Below the pieces are notes generated by a model, which did no database searches, had not been told where the DNA came from, and worked only from the letters and a program-made list of their open reading frames with translations. Shown here in pieces: positions 57,668-64,000 of a stretch of 64,000 nt of DNA; position 1 is the first letter of the stretch, and every line of letters begins with the position of its first letter. Origin of the DNA: Alphaproteobacteria bacterium. Lineage in GTDB: Bacteria > Pseudomonadota > Alphaproteobacteria > Micavibrionales > Micavibrionaceae. The stretch covers positions 86,303 to 150,302 of the forward strand of contig JAEUKP010000022.1 of the NCBI GenBank assembly GCA_016794145.1. The letters run 5' to 3'. The translations under genes and the position numbers were made by a program.

Positions 57668-59026
57668 CTAGTAAACACCCAAAGCTTTATAAAGCGCAAT
57701 CAAACTCTTGACATGGTTTTCCTCTGCACTCACCACCGCAGAATGCGCATTGTTCAAAGTCCGTTGAGCATCGAGAACATCCAGAAAAGAAATCTCCCCC
57801 TCTTTATACAATTGCTGGGACAATGTCAGCGAATGCTCTGCATTGGCAGCGGCTTGGCGCAAGGTGATCAATTGTTCATTCAGATGAGATGTATCTGTTA
57901 AGGCCGTTTCGACATCAGTAACTGCTTGTAAGAGTGTTTTACGCCAAAATTCAAAACCTTGGATTTCCCGGGCTCTGGCAGCATTAATGCTGCCCTGTAT
58001 CCTGCCAAAATCCAGCAAAGATAGACCAAAATTAGCTGTTGCCGACCAAATTTTAGTAGGATCGATCAATATCGTGTCTGCAACCCCAAAAAATCCGCCC
58101 ACAGTTACCTTTGGAAAAATATTTGCAATTTCTGCCTTGGTCAAAGACGTTCGGGACTCAAGCTCATACTCTGCCGCCTGCACATCAGGGCGACGTATGA
58201 TCACCTCTGCAGGTGTGAGTAAGACAGGCTTAATATCTCCAATAACCCCAGAATCTGATGATAAAAGAAGAGGTGCCATTACCTCGGGCATCTCACCCGT
58301 TAGAACACTTAATCTCAACCTTGCATTATCCGCCTGCCGCTGGAACTCTGGTATCGCGGATTTTGTTGTATTGACCAATCCTTCTGCCCGCTCCAAATCC
58401 AACTGAGGAGATTCGCCCAATTCTTTTTGCTGACGCACAAGCTCAAGGGTTTTTTGTTGGGAATCAAGATTCTTTTCTGCAATCAGTGCTTGTTTTTGGG
58501 CCGCCCGAAATTCAACATAATTCCGTGCAACCTCTGCAACCAGAGTCAAACTAACATTCTGGTATTCAGCATTTCTTGCTTTTAAGCCAGAATCAGAGGC
58601 TGATGAGGCGTTCTGGTTACCTCCAAAAATATCAAGTTCATAAGATGCATCAAATCCCGCCTCATAAAAATGACCTGTCTGGAAATTCGATGCCATATTG
58701 TTCTGGCGACCACCGGTCCCTGAAACACCTAATTGCGGAAACAACGACGATCTAACCGATTGCCGAAGAGCTCTGGCCTCTAAGACTCTGGCTTTTGCAA
58801 TTTGACGATCAGGGCTCCCACGCAATGCATGGTCAACAAGTTGATTCAGGGCATCATCATTAAAATTCTTCCACCACCCATGCAAAGTTTCAGGATCAAC
58901 CTTCCCAACGCTTACAGATGACGACCAATCAGCAGGTGCCGGAACAGAAGCACGATCCGGCGATATTAGAAAACATCCGGACAAAAGCAAAGAAGATGTG
59001 GTTAAAAGCAGCAATCTTGTTATCAT
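57668..59026 (-). CDS. RND outer-membrane efflux lipoprotein (NodT/OprM type)
   Basis: 452 residues. Lipoprotein signal with lipobox LSGC at 15-18, then two TolC-type repeats (NQLVDHALRGSPDRQIAKARVLEARA... and later LQAVTDVETALTD, LYKEGEISFLDVLDAQRTLNNA). It forms the outer-membrane duct of the pump encoded upstream, whose gene it overlaps by four bases. Confidence 0.93.
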   Translation of the reverse strand: MITRLLLLTTSSLLLSGCFLISPDRASVPAPADWSSSVSVGKVDPETLHGWWKNFNDDALNQLVDHALRGSPDRQIAKARVLEARALRQSVRSSLFPQLGVSGTGGRQNNMASNFQTGHFYEAGFDASYELDIFGGNQNASSASDSGLKARNAEYQNVSLTLVAEVARNYVEFRAAQKQALIAEKNLDSQQKTLELVRQQKELGESPQLDLERAEGLVNTTKSAIPEFQRQADNARLRLSVLTGEMPEVMAPLLLSSDSGVIGDIKPVLLTPAEVIIRRPDVQAAEYELESRTSLTKAEIANIFPKVTVGGFFGVADTILIDPTKIWSATANFGLSLLDFGRIQGSINAARAREIQGFEFWRKTLLQAVTDVETALTDTSHLNEQLITLRQAAANAEHSLTLSQQLYKEGEISFLDVLDAQRTLNNAHSAVVSAEENHVKSLIALYKALGVY

Positions 59027-62000
59027 GATGGAACCTTTTCTAATCGCTTGGCTGACAAAAAGAGAGCAAACTTGCGTAAAAGAACATAGAAAACAGGTGT
59101 CAGGAAAATACCAAAAAAGGTAACCCCGACCATTCCTGAAAATACAGCAATCCCGATTGCATGCCGCATTTCTGCCCCTGCACCGTATGAAAGAACCAAG
59201 GGAACGACACCCATGATAAAAGCAAAGGATGTCATCAAAATCGGACGCAACCGCAAACGGCTTGCTTCAATGGCGGCCTCAACGACCGTTCTTCCCTGAT
59301 GCTCCAACTCACGGGCAAATTCAACAATAAGAATAGCATTCTTACAAGCAAGTCCCGCCAAAACAAATAAACTGATTTGTGTAAAGATATTATTATCACC
59401 ACCCGTTATATATACACCAATCAAGGCTGACATAATCGACATTGGTACAATCAAAATAACGGCAAGTGGCAAGGTCAAGCTTTCATACTGGGCAGCCAAC
59501 ACCATAAACACCAACAAAATACAAATCGGGAAAACAAACATCGTTGTATTGCCAGCAAGGATTTGTTGATAGGTTAATTCTGTCCACTCAAAATCCATGC
59601 CAGGAGGCAATGTGTCTTGCAAGATTTTTGTAATTGCCATCTGGGCCTCCCCGCTTGAATAGCCGGGCGCAGCGTTTCCATTTAAATCTGCACTGCGATA
59701 GGCATTGTAACGCGATGCGGTCTCTGGACCAAATGTTTCATGAACAGTAATAACACTACCAAGAGGAATCATCTGGCCCTCAGTATTCCGGACCTGGAGT
59801 CTTGTAATATCTTCAGGTTTTGCACGAAATTCTTTATCAGCCTGCGCAATCACTTGATAGGTTCGGCCAAACTGATTAAAATCATTGACATACATAGAAC
59901 CAAGATACGCTTGCATTGTCCCGAAAACATCACTGACTTGAACACCCATTTGTTGGACCTTTGTACGATCTAAATCAACAAAAAGCTGTGGGACATTGAT
60001 GTTATAGCTCGAGAAAACACCCGCTAAAGCTGGCTCCTGCCATGCTTTTGCCTGAATTTCTTTCATAACGTTATCCAAAGCCTGATATCCTTGATCTGTT
60101 CGATCTTCGACCTGTAATTTAAACCCACCAATCGTTCCTAAACCTTGGACCGGTGGTGGAGGAAAAATCGCGATAAACGCATCAGGAAGGGCTGCAAATT
60201 TTTGCTGTAAACTTCCGGCGATGGCAAATCCTGACAAATCAGGTGTTCTACGTTCGGCGAATGGTTTTAAGGTTACAAAAACAATTCCTGCACTTGCACT
60301 ACTGACAAATCCATTGATTGAAAGCCCAGGAAAAGCAACGGCATTTGAAACGCCTGGTTCTTTTGATGCAATATCGGACATTTCGCGAATAACTTTTTCT
60401 GTCCTTTCTAAGGTCGCCCCTTGTGGTAATTGCGCAAAACTAACCAAATATTGTTTGTCCTGTGCAGGGACAAAACCTGGTGGCACAATCTGAAACCCAT
60501 AAGCCGTGACCACAAGGAATCCAGCATATATCAGCATCATAATTGTTTTCCGTGCGAGTGATTTCTGGACCCCTCGCTCATAAACTCTTGATCCTTTATA
60601 GAAAAATTTATTAAATCCACGGAAAAACCATCCAAAGACAAAATTCATTGACTTTGTGAGTCTGTCTTTGGGGGAATCATGCCCTTTCAACAGCAACGCA
60701 GCCATAGCAGGACTAAGGGTCAAAGAATTCACCATTGAAATCAAAGTCGCAATCGCGATTGTCACTGCGAATTGCTTATAAAACTGCCCAGTTAATCCAG
60801 TGATAAAAGCAATAGGGATAAAAACACCAGCTAAAACAAGCCCGGTTGCAACAATCGGCCCTGTGACCTCTTTCATTGCACGGATAGTTGCGTCGCGCGG
60901 ACTTAACCCCTCCTCGATATTACGCTCTACATTTTCAACAACAACAATTGCATCATCAACCACAATCCCGATCGCTAAAATCAGCCCGAAAAGAGACAAA
61001 ACATTAATTGAAAATCCAAACATATGCATAAATGCAAATGTTCCAACAACGGATACAGGAACGGCCAATAATGGAATAATCGATGCACGCCATGTTTGCA
61101 GGAAAACAATCACAACAAGAACAACAAGAAGAATTGCCTCAAACAAGGTATAGACAACAGATTTGATAGAATCACGAACAAAAACGGTTGGATCATATAC
61201 GATTGAATAATCGACATCATCTGGGAACGTTTCTTTTAAAGTCTCCATAGTTTGACGTACATCCTTGGAAATCTGAAGAGCATTCGATCCAGGGGCCGCA
61301 AAAATAGGAATCGCAACAGCATCCTGATTATCCAGAAAAGATCTCAATCCGTATTGCTGTGCGGCGAGTTCGATACGTGCAACATCTTTTAAACGTGTAA
61401 TCGCACCAGATGTGTCACGTTTGATAATAACCTGTTCAAATTCTTCAACGGATTGCAAACGACCATGTGCATTAATCGGCATTTGCAACTCGACCCCCTT
61501 GTCGTAAGGGGGGCCTCCTATGACTCCTGCCGCAACTTGAATATTCTGGGAACGAATAGCAGAAATAACTTCTGCTGGATTCATATGAAGCTCTCCAATC
61601 TTATCAGGATTAAGCCATATACGCATGGCGTAATCACCGGAACCAAACAATCCAACTTGCCCAACACCCTGGATACGATTGAGTGAATCTTTCACATTCA
61701 AATTCGCGTAATTGCGAAGATAGAGCATGTCATAGCGGCCACCAGGTGACTTCAGGTGAACAACCATGGTCAAGTCTGGCGAACTTTTTGTTGTTGTGAT
61801 CCCCAATTGGCGCGTTATATCGGGAAGACGCGTGAGCGCCTGACTAACTCGATTTTGAACCAACTGTTGTGCCAGATCAGGGTCGGTTCCAATTTTAAAG
61901 ACAACATTTAAGGAAAGGGTTCCATCAGTAGATGCCAAAGAAGACATATATAGCATATTTTCAACACCATTAATCTGCTCTTCAAGTGGTGTTGCAACTG

Positions 62001-62184
62001 TTTCTGCAATTGTTGCAGGACTGGCGCCCGGAAATTGGGCGCTAACCATAACGGTTGGGGGAACCACCTCCGGATATTCAGAAATCGGGAGTTGGAACAT
62101 TGAGATCAATCCGCCCAGAAAGACCAAAACAGAAAGAACACCGGCAAAAATTGGCCGGTCAATAAAGAAAGCTGAAAAGTTCAT
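59023..62184 (-). CDS. RND multidrug efflux permease (AcrB/MexB type)
   Basis: 1053 residues, the usual HAE1 length. The N-terminus (FFIDRPIFAGVLSVLVFLGGL) is typical. Proton-relay acidic pair in GIVVDDAIVVVENVER, with the matching Lys in AGLACKNAILIVEFA. Twelve membrane helices and two large periplasmic loops. It exports hydrophobic or amphiphilic compounds by proton motive force. Substrates unknown. It lies 29 bases after the adaptor gene. Confidence 0.96.
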   Translation of the reverse strand: MNFSAFFIDRPIFAGVLSVLVFLGGLISMFQLPISEYPEVVPPTVMVSAQFPGASPATIAETVATPLEEQINGVENMLYMSSLASTDGTLSLNVVFKIGTDPDLAQQLVQNRVSQALTRLPDITRQLGITTTKSSPDLTMVVHLKSPGGRYDMLYLRNYANLNVKDSLNRIQGVGQVGLFGSGDYAMRIWLNPDKIGELHMNPAEVISAIRSQNIQVAAGVIGGPPYDKGVELQMPINAHGRLQSVEEFEQVIIKRDTSGAITRLKDVARIELAAQQYGLRSFLDNQDAVAIPIFAAPGSNALQISKDVRQTMETLKETFPDDVDYSIVYDPTVFVRDSIKSVVYTLFEAILLVVLVVIVFLQTWRASIIPLLAVPVSVVGTFAFMHMFGFSINVLSLFGLILAIGIVVDDAIVVVENVERNIEEGLSPRDATIRAMKEVTGPIVATGLVLAGVFIPIAFITGLTGQFYKQFAVTIAIATLISMVNSLTLSPAMAALLLKGHDSPKDRLTKSMNFVFGWFFRGFNKFFYKGSRVYERGVQKSLARKTIMMLIYAGFLVVTAYGFQIVPPGFVPAQDKQYLVSFAQLPQGATLERTEKVIREMSDIASKEPGVSNAVAFPGLSINGFVSSASAGIVFVTLKPFAERRTPDLSGFAIAGSLQQKFAALPDAFIAIFPPPPVQGLGTIGGFKLQVEDRTDQGYQALDNVMKEIQAKAWQEPALAGVFSSYNINVPQLFVDLDRTKVQQMGVQVSDVFGTMQAYLGSMYVNDFNQFGRTYQVIAQADKEFRAKPEDITRLQVRNTEGQMIPLGSVITVHETFGPETASRYNAYRSADLNGNAAPGYSSGEAQMAITKILQDTLPPGMDFEWTELTYQQILAGNTTMFVFPICILLVFMVLAAQYESLTLPLAVILIVPMSIMSALIGVYITGGDNNIFTQISLFVLAGLACKNAILIVEFARELEHQGRTVVEAAIEASRLRLRPILMTSFAFIMGVVPLVLSYGAGAEMRHAIGIAVFSGMVGVTFFGIFLTPVFYVLLRKFALFLSAKRLEKVPS

Positions 62185-62213
62185 AATATGCTCCTGATAA
62201 GAGTCGATAGATT

Positions 62214-63392
62214 TTAACGCGCCGTACTGTCTACTTTCGTATCTTTTTCAGGTTTAGGTGTCACAATCATATCAGGCCGGACCTTCATGATCCCTTCTGT
62301 AATAACCACATCACCAACTTTTAATCCATCCAGAACAACACGTTGCCCATTCATGGAACTTCCTGTCTTGATTTCACGATATACAACCTTATGACCTTCA
62401 CCAACAACATATACAAATTTGCGATCCTGGTCGGTTCCAATGACCCTCTCTGGAATCATCATCACATCATCATCCATAGATCCGCCTAAGCGAACACTCA
62501 CAAACATACCGGGAAGAAGGGATTGATCGTGATTATCAAACATAGCGCGAACACGAATTGTACCAGATTTAGGATCTATCTGATTATCAAAGCTTTCAAT
62601 CACGCCTGAATACGACCTGCCTGCCTCCGATTTCAATATCATCTCAACAGGAATTTTAGCCTGACTTTCACTATCACGAGCACCTCGATAAATCTTGGAA
62701 AGATAAGTTTGCTCATCAACATCAAAATCCGCGTAAATCCCTTGATCTGAAACGATTGTTGTCAAAACAGGCGGATTCGATGATTGAACCAGATTTCCGA
62801 CCGTTATTTCTGCGCGGCTGATCCGGCCAGAGATCGGTGCTTTAACATAGGCCCGATCAAGATTGATCTTTGCATTCGTCAATTGCGCTTGCGCAGAATC
62901 CATAACGCTTTTAGAGACAAGGGACTCACTTTTACGTTCATCAAAAATCTTTTTAGAAATAGCCTCTGTTTTAACAAGATCATTGGCTCGTTCCAGGTTT
63001 TTTCGTGCCAGTTCATGCTGGCTTTTGGCCACTTGGAAATCCGCTTCGGCTTTCTCGACTGCGGCGGCATAAGGGGCCGGATCTATCACAAATAAAATAT
63101 CTTCTTTTTCAACTCTCTCGCCGTCTTTAAACCGAACGTCTTGAAGTCTTCCACTGACCTCAGGCCGGATCTCAACATAATCAACAGCCTGAAGACGCCC
63201 GGAAAATTCTTTCCACTGTTGAATTTTCTTTTTTTCCATAGCGATTGTTGACACCTCAAGAGGTGCCGGAGCCTCTGACTCCCCAGCAACAGCGGCATCT
63301 GCATCTTGCATCTTATAAACGAAGCTTAATCCCAAGCCCAAAACGACCATTGAAAATCCAAGTAAAAGCCTATTCCTATTAAGAGCATTCAT
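62214..63392 (-). CDS. RND efflux periplasmic adaptor (AcrA/MexA type)
   Basis: 392 residues. N-terminal anchor (LLLGFSMVVLGLGLSFVY), barrel-sandwich lipoyl halves (YVEIRPEVSGRLQDVRFKDGERVEKEDILFVID and AYVKAPISGRISRAEITVGNLV), a coiled-coil between and a beta-barrel (LLPGMFVSVRLGG). First gene of the pump operon. No local TetR-type repressor is seen beside it. Confidence 0.95.
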   Translation of the reverse strand: MNALNRNRLLLGFSMVVLGLGLSFVYKMQDADAAVAGESEAPAPLEVSTIAMEKKKIQQWKEFSGRLQAVDYVEIRPEVSGRLQDVRFKDGERVEKEDILFVIDPAPYAAAVEKAEADFQVAKSQHELARKNLERANDLVKTEAISKKIFDERKSESLVSKSVMDSAQAQLTNAKINLDRAYVKAPISGRISRAEITVGNLVQSSNPPVLTTIVSDQGIYADFDVDEQTYLSKIYRGARDSESQAKIPVEMILKSEAGRSYSGVIESFDNQIDPKSGTIRVRAMFDNHDQSLLPGMFVSVRLGGSMDDDVMMIPERVIGTDQDRKFVYVVGEGHKVVYREIKTGSSMNGQRVVLDGLKVGDVVITEGIMKVRPDMIVTPKPEKDTKVDSTAR

Positions 63393-63534
63393 AAATGATC
63401 GTCCTATCTTGTTTTCTGTATTTTTAACTGTTCAAAAACGTTTACCAGCTTCCCAGAAAGAATATAATTTTTTTGGGAAAGACCAACTGTAATAAAGCTT
63501 ATTTTTTGTCCTCTTCAAGGGGAAAAATACATTA

Positions 63535-63554
63535 GAATACTAAAGAATACTAAA
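63535..63554. repeat. Tandem 10-base direct repeat upstream of the efflux operon
   Basis: GAATACTAAA occurs twice in direct succession (63535-63544, 63545-63554), about 145 bases upstream of the adaptor start, in a 278-base AT-rich gap shared with the secreted-protein gene. It could be a regulator site. I see no promoter pair here that I would defend. Confidence 0.45.
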
Positions 63555-63670
63555 ATTGGGTATTTTCTGTGATTATTTAACTTTTTTAATCCAAAAAGTT
63601 CAGTGGATTAGCAAAATTATCAAAGTAAAATGGCTTGCCACTATAGAGCACACACTGTAGCCTCAAGGGC

Positions 63671-64000
63671 ATGAAAAATGTTCGGTTTTGTCTGTCTGCA
63701 TGCTTATTAATGCTTACTCTGTCTATGGATGCCTATGCCGCCGTGAATATTCCGCTTACGGTCAACCTGTCGGAAACGGTGAATGTCACAGGCACCCCAC
63801 GGATTGCCGTGGATGTGGGCGGGACAACCCGTTATGCGACTTATTCCTCTGGCACAGGCACCAATGCCCTGACCTTCACTCTTGCGCCACAGGCCGGAGA
63901 CGTGGATCTGGATGGTGTTACAGTCTCCTCCCCCATTGACTTAAATGGCGGAACAATCACAGACACCAAAGGTAATAACCTATCCTCACTAACCTTTACC
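63671..64000 (+). CDS. Secreted protein with beta-rich repeats (partial)
   Basis: The first 110 residues, cut by the window edge. Signal peptide with cleavage near AYA-A (residues 24-26: LLMLTLSMDAYA). The mature part is rich in Thr, Gly, Val and Asp (VNIPLTVNLSETVNVTGTPR, ITDTKGNNLSSL), resembling SwmB/Ig-like repeats of large bacterial surface proteins. It lies behind an AT-rich gap and its own sequence is visibly richer in G and C. Likely exported and repetitive; full size unknown. Confidence 0.7.
   Translation, partial: MKNVRFCLSACLLMLTLSMDAYAAVNIPLTVNLSETVNVTGTPRIAVDVGGTTRYATYSSGTGTNALTFTLAPQAGDVDLDGVTVSSPIDLNGGTITDTKGNNLSSLTFT

Noticed and set aside
1..64000. CRISPR array, insertion sequence or rRNA operon
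   Set aside because: No regularly spaced repeats, transposase or rRNA sequence was seen on either strand.

Overview
The window is a stretch of AT-rich chromosome from an alphaproteobacterium. The lineage call rests on gene content: GapR, a TrcR (DUF1013) cell-cycle regulator, an alpha-type COQ9 protein, class I PHA synthase, a CobS-type cobaltochelatase ATPase, and the rpsM-rpsK-rpoA-rplQ order. Flagellar genes, lipid A and Kdo genes and an RND efflux operon show a flagellated Gram-negative cell. I cannot name a genus.

Bases 1 to about 13963 look like an integrated element whose left end lies outside the window. From right to left it holds a 3' tRNA fragment (13921-13963, the attachment-site scar), a 1913-residue protein joining an M48-type metallopeptidase to an ABC1/UbiB-like kinase fold, and a tyrosine integrase. 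A small replication and control block follows: regulator, AlpA-like protein, prim-pol, and a RepA-type ATPase that is frameshifted. Next come a small protein preceded by a strongly structured possible RNA, then a defence set: GIY-YIG nuclease, OLD-family ATPase/TOPRIM nuclease, and a STAND NTPase with an Mrr-like nuclease domain, cut by the window edge. The layout resembles P4-like phage satellites carrying defence cargo.

Bases 14000-34900 are mostly ordinary chromosome: mazG, typA, comEC, gltX, a signalling group with a FixL-like haem-PAS kinase and two single-domain response regulators, two large unrecognised proteins, cobS, recJ, hom and phaC. Bases 34900-42200 hold a divergent ABC1 kinase/COQ9 pair, a DotI/IcmL-like periplasmic protein, gapR, a UPF0173 hydrolase and a hybrid kinase overlapping a response regulator gene.

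Bases 42300-47600 hold ribosomal and transcription genes (rplQ, rpoA, rpsK, rpsM, trcR, rpsD) and gpt, with clear promoters and terminators. Bases 47700-52240 hold a Kef-type antiporter and divergent flagellar clusters (fliP, fliO, an FlhB-like gene against flgB, flgC, fliE). Bases 52250-57640 hold recG and the lipid A genes waaA, lpxK and an lpxL-type acyltransferase. Bases 57670-63390 hold a complete RND efflux operon. The right edge cuts the start of a secreted protein with adhesin-like sequence.

The best candidates for something undescribed are the metallopeptidase/ABC1 fusion (7967-13708), the structured region at 3403-3785, and the DotI-like protein found without other secretion genes.
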